Below, piece after piece: positions 24,896 to 32,792 of a DNA stretch of 36,764 bases. The notes under the pieces are model-generated. The model was not told where the DNA came from. It worked only from the letters and a program-made list of their open reading frames with translations, and made no database searches. The position numbers and the translations under genes are program-made. The DNA comes from an uncultured Clostridia bacterium (GTDB lineage: Bacteria; Bacillota; Clostridia; Oscillospirales; Acutalibacteraceae): the NCBI GenBank assembly GCA_944384815.1, contig CALWUW010000022.1:1-36764 (forward strand). Direction: 5' to 3'. The stretch's first letter is position 1, and every line of letters begins with the position of its first letter.

Positions 24896-25654
24896 TCACA
24901 GAAAATCAGATCCTCCGGGCAAAAACAAAGACACAAAGGCAGGGAAATGCCCCATGCCCTGAAATTGAACGGAAACGGAAAGCCCTTCCGCTTCCAAAAG
25001 GGATTTGATCCCTTCTTTTTCCCCAACGGCTTCCCGGGCGTGGTGCCCGGCGCAAAACATAAGAAACGCCAGAGAAACTTTCTTATACCCCATAGCCGCC
25101 ACCGATGCGGCAGCTTCTTTTGGGGTTTCTTTCCCGTGAAGCAGCAGAACACGCAGATCTTCCCGGCCCTGCTCCCAAAGCTTGTTTTGCAGAAGGGCAT
25201 ATTCCCCCCAGGATTCCCGGCTTCCGTGGCCTAAAAGCACCCAGCCTTCTTCCTTTCGCCGGGGAAACAAGCTGTCCAGCACCCGGGCGCATTCCTCCGC
25301 TCTGCCTGGCAGCAAAGGCGGCATACAGGTAAACCCGGGAAAGTGGCAGGAAGCCTGCCGGCAAATTGCCTGCAAGGCTTCCCACTCCTCACCGGAAGCA
25401 AAAAGCAGCGGCTGCACCAAAACGTTTCGGGCGCCGTTTGCCAGGAGGCTTTCCAGGGCCTCCTCCGGCGAAGGGAGGGAAAGCCCCTTCCCCGCCAGAC
25501 GCCGCCGCAAAAAGCCGCTGCTTACAGCCAGCACACCTGTTTCCGCGCCGGTTCGCTCTCTGGCCAACTGGTGCGCCGGAAAAAATGCCTCCTTCATCTG
25601 AGCCGGATCCGCTGTGCCGAAACAAACAGTCAAAAGTCCGTCAAAAACCGGCAT
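24896..25654 (-). CDS. CbiK-like sirohydrochlorin chelatase
   Basis: Inserts Co2+ (cobalamin) or Fe2+ (sirohaem) into sirohydrochlorin. Residues lie close to positions recalled for Salmonella CbiK: E89 (ASGEEWEAL), H143 (LLGHGSR) and H204 (CAGHHAREA), against Glu89, His145 and His207. Length 252 aa is normal. The ATG begins one base after the stop of the flavoenzyme-sulfite reductase fusion, so it is probably coupled to it; a weak GGCGGAG lies upstream. That link suggests the metal here is iron for sirohaem, but cobalt is equally possible from sequence. Confidence 0.85.
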   Translation of the reverse strand: MPVFDGLLTVCFGTADPAQMKEAFFPAHQLARERTGAETGVLAVSSGFLRRRLAGKGLSLPSPEEALESLLANGARNVLVQPLLFASGEEWEALQAICRQASCHFPGFTCMPPLLPGRAEECARVLDSLFPRRKEEGWVLLGHGSRESWGEYALLQNKLWEQGREDLRVLLLHGKETPKEAAASVAAMGYKKVSLAFLMFCAGHHAREAVGEKEGIKSLLEAEGLSVSVQFQGMGHFPAFVSLFLPGGSDFL

Positions 25655-25655
25655 A

Positions 25656-28223
25656 TCAGCAGGTGGCTCCGCCCACCACGGTCTTCTTCATAACGGCTTC
25701 CTTATCCAGCTTACCGTTTAACAGCTTATCTTCCACGTAATCAAATCCCAGGCGGTTGATGGTATCGGCAAACCGTTCGCCGGAAATGCCTTCATCCCGG
25801 AAGAACAGGATGGCCTTCTCCACAATTTCCAGAACTTCCTCTTCCGTAGTGAAGATCCGGGAGAGAGGCTTGCCTTCCGCCACTTTCTTGCCCCAGCGGC
25901 CGCCGATATAGATCTTATAGCCATAGGTGCTTTCGTTGACGGCGCCGAAGGGACATTTGGTCACGCAGCGTCCGCAATGGTTGCAGATCTCCGGATCCAT
26001 AACCACTTTTCCGTCTTTTACGGATGCGGCCTTTACCGGACATACCTTCTCAACCTGGCAGACTTTGCAGCCGCGGCACTTGGAAAGATCCGGCTCCGGT
26101 AAGCGTTGGCCTACGATGCCCAGATCGTTCAGATTGGGCTTTACGCAGTTATTGGGGCATCCGCCCACAGCCAGCTTGAATTTATGGGGCAGGGAAACGT
26201 TGTGATACCCTACATAGAACAGGTCGTGCAGCTTCTGGCTGAGAGCAAAGGTATCGCACAAGCCATACTGACAGGTGGTGCCTTTGCAGGATACCACCGG
26301 CCGCACCTTGGAACCGGTTCCGCCGGTTTCCAGGCCTTTCTGGTTCACGAATTCCATCAAAGCGTCCAGATTGGAGTAGGGAACGCCCTGGATCTCCAAC
26401 GTCAGACGTGTGGTCATGGTCACTTCTCCGGAGCCGAAGCGATCCGCCGCTTCCGCCACGGTTCTCTGCTCCTCACTGGTGAGTTTGCCGTTGCGGGTGA
26501 TGATCCGGACATTGAAGCGATCCGGATACCGCTTATCCTGGAGACATCCCAGGCCCTTTACACGCTTGATCTCTTCCGGAGGAAGGGTTCCGGCAGCAAA
26601 ATCCACCTTTACAGTATTGAAGGTGATGCCGCCTTCCAGCACCCGGGTGTTTTTATATCCGTAATGTTTCAGGCGATTCTGGAGGAAATATCCCCGCTTG
26701 CCTCTGGCGCAGACCAAAAGCAGCTTCTCTTCCGGATCCAGTCCGTCCACCGGGCCGGTGACCTTGGAAAGATCCACCCATTTGGCGCCGGGAATGGACG
26801 GCGTAGGCAGAACGTCGATAACACGGTAGCCCTTGGCGGCGCCGGAAGCATACTCCGCAGGAGTAAAGGTTTCCAGCTCACCGGAAAGCTTGTTTTCCAA
26901 AATATAGCAAGCCTGGGTAAAGGGATGAATGGCCGTAGAGAAAGGCGGCGCATAGGCAAAGTCCAAAGTATCAAACGCGTCCACCGTCAAACCGGTGGCA
27001 ATACCGGTAACGGCAATATCCACCATTTTATCCACAGCGCCCGCGCCCAGCACCTGAATGCCCAGAAGCTTCCGGGAAGACTTGTCCGCGATCAGCTTTG
27101 TGGCAAAGAAGGAGCTGCCGGGATAATAATGGGCTTTGTCATCCGTAATGCACACCACGCTGATGGGGTCATATCCTTCCTGCCGGGCCTGGGCTTCCGT
27201 AAGGCCGGTGCGTCCGGCGTTCAGCTGAGGCAGAAGTTTGACCACGCCGGTGCCCAGACAACCCTGATAGGAGGCTTCTTCTCCCACCATGGCTTTTGCC
27301 ATGGCCCGAGCGGCCAAATTGGCTGTAGAACCCATTGCGGACCATTGGGGTTTTCCCGTCTGGCGGTTCTGCACCAAAGCACAGTCTCCCACAGCGTAAA
27401 CATCCGAAAGATTAGTGCGCATCTGGGGATCCACAACGATGGTCCCTTTCACCATTTCCAAACCGGTTTCCTGAAGGAACTGGGTAGCCGGGCGCACGCC
27501 GATGGCCAAAACCACCACATCCGCCGCTACGGCGCCGTTATCCGTTACGATCCCCGCCGCCCGGGATTCTCCGCTGACGGAAAGAATTCGGCTTCCGGTG
27601 ATTACCCGCATTCCCGCTTCCTTCAGCCGGCGTTTTGCATACTCTGCCATTTCCGGATCAAAAGCATTGGGCATGATCTGAGACGCCGCGTCCACCACCG
27701 TTACGGAAAGGCCCTGCGCCATAAGATTTTCCGCCGCTTCCAGGCCGATAAAGCCTGCGCCTACCACAGCAGCCTGGCGGCATCCGTTGGTTTTCACATA
27801 CTCCAGAAGGGAGATGGCGTCATCCGGCGTACGCAGACAGAAAACACCGGGCAGATCCTTCCCGGGCATGTCCGGCACAACGGGAACCGCGCCGGAAGCG
27901 ATCACCAGTTTATCATAGCTCTCCGTAAAGCTTTCGCCATTTTTCACGGCTGTTACCGTCTTGGCGGAAGGATCCACCGCTGTCACTTCACACTCCGTTA
28001 CCACCTGAGCGCCGGTAAGCCCCATATACTTTTGAGGCGTATTGACGATCAGCTCTTCTCGGGTTTCGATCAGGCCGCCCACATAGTAAGGCAAACCGCA
28101 GCCCGCATAAGAGATATCCGCGCTTTTGGTAAGAACTTTTACCTGAGCATCCCGGTTTTCCCGCAGCAGCTTGGCTGCCGCTTTGGTGCCGGCAGCTACG
28201 CCGCCCACAATTACAATTTTCAT
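25656..28223 (-). CDS. NADH flavoenzyme-rhodanese-sulfite reductase-ferredoxin fusion
   Basis: An 855-residue multidomain protein. Residues 1-445: CoA-disulfide reductase/persulfide reductase type, with FAD site GGVAAG (7-12), redox Cys42 in SYAGCGLPYYVGG, NAD site VVGAGFIGLEAAEN, and the second FAD motif YAVGDCA. About 451-546: rhodanese with Cys505 in VCARGKRG. About 550-700: a sulfite/nitrite reductase module with CKGTTCQYGLC and GGCPNNC, resembling AsrC/DsrA. About 716-757: two [4Fe-4S] ferredoxin motifs. The ATG at 28223 has CGGAGG six bases upstream; an open frame up to 28265 lacks a site. It probably reduces sulfite, polysulfide or persulfide with NADH. That reaction and sirohaem binding are inference. 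Confidence 0.88.
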   Translation of the reverse strand: MKIVIVGGVAAGTKAAAKLLRENRDAQVKVLTKSADISYAGCGLPYYVGGLIETREELIVNTPQKYMGLTGAQVVTECEVTAVDPSAKTVTAVKNGESFTESYDKLVIASGAVPVVPDMPGKDLPGVFCLRTPDDAISLLEYVKTNGCRQAAVVGAGFIGLEAAENLMAQGLSVTVVDAASQIMPNAFDPEMAEYAKRRLKEAGMRVITGSRILSVSGESRAAGIVTDNGAVAADVVVLAIGVRPATQFLQETGLEMVKGTIVVDPQMRTNLSDVYAVGDCALVQNRQTGKPQWSAMGSTANLAARAMAKAMVGEEASYQGCLGTGVVKLLPQLNAGRTGLTEAQARQEGYDPISVVCITDDKAHYYPGSSFFATKLIADKSSRKLLGIQVLGAGAVDKMVDIAVTGIATGLTVDAFDTLDFAYAPPFSTAIHPFTQACYILENKLSGELETFTPAEYASGAAKGYRVIDVLPTPSIPGAKWVDLSKVTGPVDGLDPEEKLLLVCARGKRGYFLQNRLKHYGYKNTRVLEGGITFNTVKVDFAAGTLPPEEIKRVKGLGCLQDKRYPDRFNVRIITRNGKLTSEEQRTVAEAADRFGSGEVTMTTRLTLEIQGVPYSNLDALMEFVNQKGLETGGTGSKVRPVVSCKGTTCQYGLCDTFALSQKLHDLFYVGYHNVSLPHKFKLAVGGCPNNCVKPNLNDLGIVGQRLPEPDLSKCRGCKVCQVEKVCPVKAASVKDGKVVMDPEICNHCGRCVTKCPFGAVNESTYGYKIYIGGRWGKKVAEGKPLSRIFTTEEEVLEIVEKAILFFRDEGISGERFADTINRLGFDYVEDKLLNGKLDKEAVMKKTVVGGATC

Positions 28224-28272
28224 AATAGCCCTCCGTTTCTGTATCATGCTTTTAACCGGTTTCACTGCTTGT

Positions 28273-28278
28273 ATTATA
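28273..28278 (-). promoter_or_regulatory. -10 element of the fusion-enzyme gene
   Basis: A perfect TATAAT on the minus strand, about 50 bases before the start codon. The -35 is poor (TTTATT, 17 bases away). The AGGATATTTCCT beside it is nearly palindromic and might bind a regulator. Confidence 0.5.
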
Positions 28279-28370
28279 GCAGGAAATATCCTTCAAATAA
28301 AGTTTTTTCCTTACTTTCCCTTTTCTATTAAAAATATATCCTCCTGTTTCGGAAAAAATTTAAAAATCAC

Positions 28371-28404
28371 AAAAAAGCCCGGAAAAACCTTTCCGGGCTT
28401 TTTT
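28371..28404. terminator. Bidirectional terminator after the VWA gene
   Basis: A 9-base stem (28377-28385 with 28390-28398), 4-base loop, and T runs of six on both strands. It ends the VWA transcript on the minus strand. Confidence 0.93.
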
Positions 28405-28412
28405 CCCTTTAT

Positions 28413-29845
28413 TTAAAATAAGAATTTCTCCTGCATTCTGCGTTCTGACAAAGAATCTTCTTTCAAAACAGTGACCGTGTCGCAGCAGCGAAAATCCGTG
28501 TCGATGGCATGAGCGATCACCCGGGCTTTAAATTTTCTGGGGTTGCAGATGGCTTCAGGCAACCCTCCGGAAACATCCAGCTCCTCCGGCAGAACAAACT
28601 TGATACATTTTACCTGGATGTCCCGGCACCCGGACGCCTGGTGCGCGGGAATGACCATCGTTTTCAAGCCCCGGGAATGCTCCTGCCCGTCAAAACCCAC
28701 TTCCGTAAGAAAAACGGCCAGCGCTACCCGCTTTCCGGGGCAAACATCTTTTATGGTCACATTCAGTTGAAGGATTCTTCCCAAGGATTCCAGATACGTG
28801 TCCCCCAAATCAAACACCAACGAATCCTGACATCCCTCCATGGTCAATTCCACAGGAACCGGGCATGGCTCCGGCTGCACTACATGGTCGCATTCCACCG
28901 TTACGGACGGATCCGGAAATACTACAACATTTCCCTCGTTATCCGAATAGCTAATCGACTGATTCACCAGCTTTTCGCCGGAAGAATTCCCTACATGCCG
29001 GATAAAAAATTCCAGGGAAGCGCCTTCATTGACCGAAACGCCCAACTCCTGGATCTTCCACTGCAGGGTATTGGAATCCACCATCATGGTTGTGCCTTTT
29101 GTAGGCGGCGCTACACTGGTAATGACAAAATCCGGTTGAATCACTTCATCAATGACAATATCCGTGGCGCCGGTTTTGGAAATATTCGCGGCCAGATCCC
29201 GAAACAACTCTTCCAGCTCCGAATCCTCCGGCGTCACCGCCACATGGGAGGCATCCGGATCCGTGGCCCAATCATTGAGAACGTTTACATCCACGCCGTT
29301 GGAACCCACCAGACCAATGCAGTAGATTATAATTCCGGAAGCTCTGGCGGCAGCTGCCACCGGTGCGGGGGGGAGGGCCCGCCGTAGTCTTTCCATCTGT
29401 GAACAAAACAATTACCTTGGCATTGGAAGACATAGGATCAAACAGCTGGATCGCTTTGGAAAAAGCGTCCGCATGGTTGGTGCTTCCATCCGCTATTAAG
29501 GCATCCACCGCGTTTTTCAGGTCATCCACAGATGTGGGTAAGCGGCGTGTCGGTTGTGGCCGTTGCTGCAAAGCTGACGATTCCCATTTGGCTGCCGGAA
29601 CCGATGGTTCCATCCGGCAAAGGGTTGGTGGACTGCTGAATAATATCAATAAACGCCTTGGCGCCTTCCTTCATATTGGCTAGGGGACTTCCGGCCATAC
29701 TGCCGGAACGATCCAGCACCAAAGCAATATCTGTAGGATTGGATGAAATATCCGGGGAAGCTGAGAGAGCCAAAGTCACCTTTAAGCTTCCGCCGCAATC
29801 TATACGATCCCGATCAATTTGTTTATTAGAACTTGTAACACCCAT
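28413..29845 (-). pseudogene. VWA-domain protein with two frameshifts
   Basis: A von Willebrand factor A domain followed by a Cys-rich C-terminal domain, in three frames. The first frame (29845-29522) has the MIDAS DRSGS; the second carries GSTNHADAF and LFTDGK, the other MIDAS residues; the third carries the rest. Removing one C from CCC (29536-29538, minus) and one from CCCCCCC (29367-29373) joins all three into one open frame of about 477 residues, with DTPLT-TSVDDL and TAGPPP-APVAAAA at the joins. No signal peptide is seen. Ribosome site AGGAGG lies before the first ATG. It may be a decayed gene, a phase-variable gene (C7 tract), or sequencing error. Confidence 0.85.
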
Positions 29846-29885
29846 TGTATTTCCTCCTATTTGATCTGAAATAGACCCCTTCCTA

Positions 29886-29914
29886 TACTGTATGCTTTCG
29901 CCTCATTTTCGTGT
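29886..29914 (-). promoter_or_regulatory. Sigma-K-like promoter of the VWA gene
   Basis: Minus strand GCATACAGTA (29886-29895) matches the sigma-K -10 GCATAnnnTA exactly; ACAC (29911-29914) 15 bases further is a -35 match (mACm). It is 40 bases before the start codon. Suggests expression late in the mother cell. Confidence 0.5.
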
Positions 29915-29958
29915 GCCATCCCATAAAACTTTGTTGAAACGGTTTTCTTCTTTCAAGC

Positions 29959-29993
29959 AAAAACAGCTCTGCCCAAAAGGCAAAGCTGTTTTT
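29959..29993. terminator. Bidirectional terminator between metalloprotease and VWA gene
   Basis: AAAAACAGCT (29959-29968) pairs with AGCTGTTTTT (29984-29993), and TGCC with GGCA inside, with one internal mismatch. It separates the metalloprotease from the VWA promoter. Confidence 0.85.
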
Positions 29994-30070
29994 CATGTAA
30001 AAGTTATATTGGGAAAATTCAGAGTTTGCAAGGAAAGCTTCTGTCCTACATAAAGCGGAAGCTTTGCACT

Positions 30071-30247
30071 TTACATATCAGCAGCTGCTTTTCTCTTGCT
30101 GAAAAGCACCAAAGTCAGCGTGCCGAAAACCGCTGCCGCAGTTAAAAGCAGCAGGGAGGCTGTCGGACCTTCACCGGTGCCGGGAATCCGCAGAGCTTCC
30201 CAAGATACCGGAGCGGAGCTTTTAAAACCGGTTTCCGGTTTTATTTT
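30071..30247 (-). pseudogene. Out-of-frame cell-wall sorting signal of the metalloprotease
   Basis: Fifty-eight open codons in the -1 frame that start at the metalloprotease stop codon. They encode a short polar linker, the sortase-type motif IPGTGE (IPGTG at 30173-30187), a hydrophobic helix, a positive tail (SKRK) and a stop at 30071. Adding one A to the AAAAA run at 30244-30248 joins it to the metalloprotease. It is a classical sortase-anchor layout. Confidence 0.8.
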
Positions 30248-31383
30248 TCATACTCCTTGTAGCTTACCACCTGGGACGGATCCGTCACATTGTAATTGTT
30301 GGGCATGGGAATATTCCAGGGTTCCGGAAGCCATCCGTCCGTAAAGATGGTTCCCATAAAATCATAGGCTTCCTTATCGTAGATTTTAAGCTCTTCCCGG
30401 GTATTGATGGGCCCTCTTACACCATCCCATCCAAAGCCTGCTTTTCCTTCCGCCATCACGCTGAACCAAATGGTGCAGAGAGTTGCCCAATACTCATCCG
30501 AATTGCTTCCCATATAGGAATTGGGATACAGCTTTTTCGTCTCCACCGACCGGGAGTAGATCTCCATAAATTCTTTTTCCTGCTTCTGGCTGAAGCCAAA
30601 CAGCTTCATGGTATGGCCAAACTCATGGACCAGAATATTTTCATATACATACCGGGTACACCAATCCGGATAGTCTTCCTTTAAGTGCCGCAGCACGTTT
30701 ACATCCGTAATGGAAGCAATCCTTCCGCCGAAGCCCTCTACATACAGACCGCTGGTGGAATAATACAAACGATGCTCCGGCACGTCATAGGCGATCTGCC
30801 CCTTTCCGTATACCGCCAGAAAGGAACCGTTTTTCTTAAGATTTTCGATAATATCCGGATCGGTGAGCATGGTGTCCAGAAATTCCACCGCTTTGTCCAC
30901 CGCCTCCGGCATGGCGGCATAGGAGCCCTTCACCAGCACTCCGCTTTTGCTGGGCTTGATATAGGTATAAAAAGGCGCGTACTTCGTTACCGTCAAGGTA
31001 ACCGCTTCCGCCGTTTTGCCGTCTTCACCGGAGATCACGCCTCCCTGAACGGAAACCTTGATCTCCGGCAGGTTTTCCGGATCCACTTCCCGATCCATGG
31101 ACAGCGTGGTCATATGGCGATCCTGGTGGTCGTAATACACGATCCCTTTTTCTTCCTCTTCAGGGTCTTTCAGGCCCACTGGTTCACCGTTCACCGTCAC
31201 GGAAAAATATGCTTCCACGTCCGCGTTCTGAACCGGCTGGTTCCAATGGATCTCAATAAACCTTTCATTGATCATCTGGATTTTGGAAATTTCCGGCCGC
31301 AAACCGGCTTCGTTCCCGGAAGATTGTTCCGGACAGTTGGTTTCCACAAAAGATGTTTCTTTTTCTGCTGCATTGGTTTTCAA
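30241..31383 (-). CDS. Zinc metalloprotease (gluzincin-like)
   Basis: A protease with zinc motif HEFGH (253-257 from the chosen start) and a downstream acidic residue E297 in NSDEYWATL, the usual third zinc ligand position for gluzincins. The N-terminal 130 residues look like an Ig/FN3-type beta domain. About 380 aa. The start is unsure: TTG at 31383 has GGAGG seven bases upstream; the longest frame begins with TTG at 31431. No signal peptide is visible in either, although the sorting signal after the stop implies a surface protein. The N-terminus and C-terminal anchor may both have been lost. The exact family is not certain. Confidence 0.8.
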   Translation of the reverse strand: MKTNAAEKETSFVETNCPEQSSGNEAGLRPEISKIQMINERFIEIHWNQPVQNADVEAYFSVTVNGEPVGLKDPEEEEKGIVYYDHQDRHMTTLSMDREVDPENLPEIKVSVQGGVISGEDGKTAEAVTLTVTKYAPFYTYIKPSKSGVLVKGSYAAMPEAVDKAVEFLDTMLTDPDIIENLKKNGSFLAVYGKGQIAYDVPEHRLYYSTSGLYVEGFGGRIASITDVNVLRHLKEDYPDWCTRYVYENILVHEFGHTMKLFGFSQKQEKEFMEIYSRSVETKKLYPNSYMGSNSDEYWATLCTIWFSVMAEGKAGFGWDGVRGPINTREELKIYDKEAYDFMGTIFTDGWLPEPWNIPMPNNYNVTDPSQVVSYKEYEK

Positions 31384-31784
31384 AACAATTCCTCCCTGCT
31401 GATTCATTTGGATGATTTTTGCCGCGGACAAAGCCTGCCCGCTGTTTTTCTTTAGCCGACCCTATAGTGGATATTCCGCAAATTGGCCGACTCTTTTACA
31501 AGAAGTTTGGGAAAGAGAACCGCTTCCCGCGCTCTTCCGTGCCTTGAGGGCTCTGCATTTCATTGGTCCGGTATATTCCAACACCGAAAAGCAAAAGCAG
31601 CCGCAAAGGCAAAAGCAACAGCCTCTCTGCGAATGGTATAACTATATACCTTTTCCGGCCGTTTTTCAATGGCCGCATAAAGGATGCTTTTTACCCCGGA
31701 AAGCAGATATCAAAAAATTCATTTAAGCACCCGGAAATGCTCTCCCTGCCGTTTTATTCCCCATCTTCTGCCGGATTTTCCCTT
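31384..31784. other. Spacer without a supported gene
   Basis: About 400 bases between the metalloprotease and the AraC gene. Only short open frames occur. A minus-strand frame of 60 codons (31496-31678) has a Leu-rich stretch like a poor leader, but it contains charged residues and no ribosome site. I cannot assign it. No clear promoter. Confidence 0.5.
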
Positions 31785-32585
31785 TTATACGGACTTGATT
31801 TTCCGATACATCCGGGGAGAGCTTCCATACTTGCTTTTGAAACGCCGGGAGAAATAAAACGGATCCCCAAACCCCAATTGCTCGCTGATCTGCTGAACCG
31901 TAAATTCCGTGTGGGCCAGCCGCTTCTCCGCTTCCAGCAGCACCATATCATCTATGTACCGCCCCAAAGAGATCCCCATTTCAGCGCGAAACTGCTTGGT
32001 GAGCCTGCTTTCCGACACATAGCCGTGAGCCGCCACCTCCGAAACCCGAAGCCGTAAAGAAAGATGGGATTTCACATACGCGATGGCTTGCTGCACGCAG
32101 GGAGAAAATTGGACCACCCGGGGCCGAAGATCATATTTCTGAAACAAGGCCAAAACAGAAGCATAGATTTCCTGCCGAAGCAGAAGGCTGCTGTACAGCT
32201 CTTCGCTTTGGGAAATGCGGATCAGCTGCTGAATTTTTTCCATCCCGGGGGTATATTCCATCCATTCCTGGCAGCCCTGAAGCAAATCCGTATCTTCCCC
32301 AAACAGCAGCTTCACATGAAAATACAGCTGCTGAAGAGATGTTTTGCATCCATGGGAAAAGGAATAGCCGCTGGGAAACAAATAGCAATGTCCCTTTTCC
32401 AGGGGAATCTCCTTCCCGTCTTTGCAAATATAGCCGTCCCCGCCGGAGATATAATACAGCCTTCCGTAAGGCGGCGATACGATATTGCCCACCCATTCCT
32501 TTCCCATGCAGGCATAGCCGTAATTAAAGATCCGGATATGGATCTGATTCAGATATTCCTGTGTGATGTCATTGGTTTGTATCAT
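31785..32585 (-). CDS. AraC-family transcriptional regulator
   Basis: Sugar-responsive activator type. The N-terminal half is a cupin (segments LYYISGGDGYI and GHCYLFPSGYSF); the C-terminal 100 residues carry two helix-turn-helix units (LRVSEVAAHGYVSESRLTKQ and VQQISEQLGFGDPFYFSR) with the family-ending KYGSSPRMYR. Length 266 aa. GGAGAG lies before the ATG. It is divergent from the GH29 fucosidase, with 207 bases between, and probably controls it. Ligand inferred to be a fucoside or fucose. Confidence 0.9.
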   Translation of the reverse strand: MIQTNDITQEYLNQIHIRIFNYGYACMGKEWVGNIVSPPYGRLYYISGGDGYICKDGKEIPLEKGHCYLFPSGYSFSHGCKTSLQQLYFHVKLLFGEDTDLLQGCQEWMEYTPGMEKIQQLIRISQSEELYSSLLLRQEIYASVLALFQKYDLRPRVVQFSPCVQQAIAYVKSHLSLRLRVSEVAAHGYVSESRLTKQFRAEMGISLGRYIDDMVLLEAEKRLAHTEFTVQQISEQLGFGDPFYFSRRFKSKYGSSPRMYRKIKSV

Positions 32586-32692
32586 TTCGTTTTCTCTCCA
32601 CGCTTTTGCAAAAATGCTGAAAAATCCATGTTTTAAACCGAGATGCTACTTGTATATTTTCCGGCAGAATCTATACTTGTTCTTGAAAGTAT

Positions 32693-32702
32693 GTGTATAC
32701 AC
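32693..32702. promoter_or_regulatory. Palindrome in the AraC-fucosidase intergenic region
   Basis: GTGTATACAC is a perfect 10-base palindrome about 90 bases before the fucosidase start. It may be part of an operator. No good -10/-35 pair is clear on either strand. Confidence 0.3.
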
Positions 32703-32792
32703 CGCCGTTTTCAGCTTTTATTCTATACCCTTTAGAAAAAGATTACAACAAATTTATGGGCGCTGCCCACGCAAGAAAAAGGAGGAAAACGC

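Noticed and set aside
26106-28331. 741-codon open frame on the plus strand
   Set aside because: It lies opposite the fusion enzyme, has no known motif, and is rich in His/Gly/Arg as expected from the complement of a GC-biased gene.
31496-31678. Leu-rich minus-strand frame as the lost signal peptide of the metalloprotease
   Set aside because: The hydrophobic stretch is interrupted by Glu and Arg, and no single indel joins it to the metalloprotease frame.
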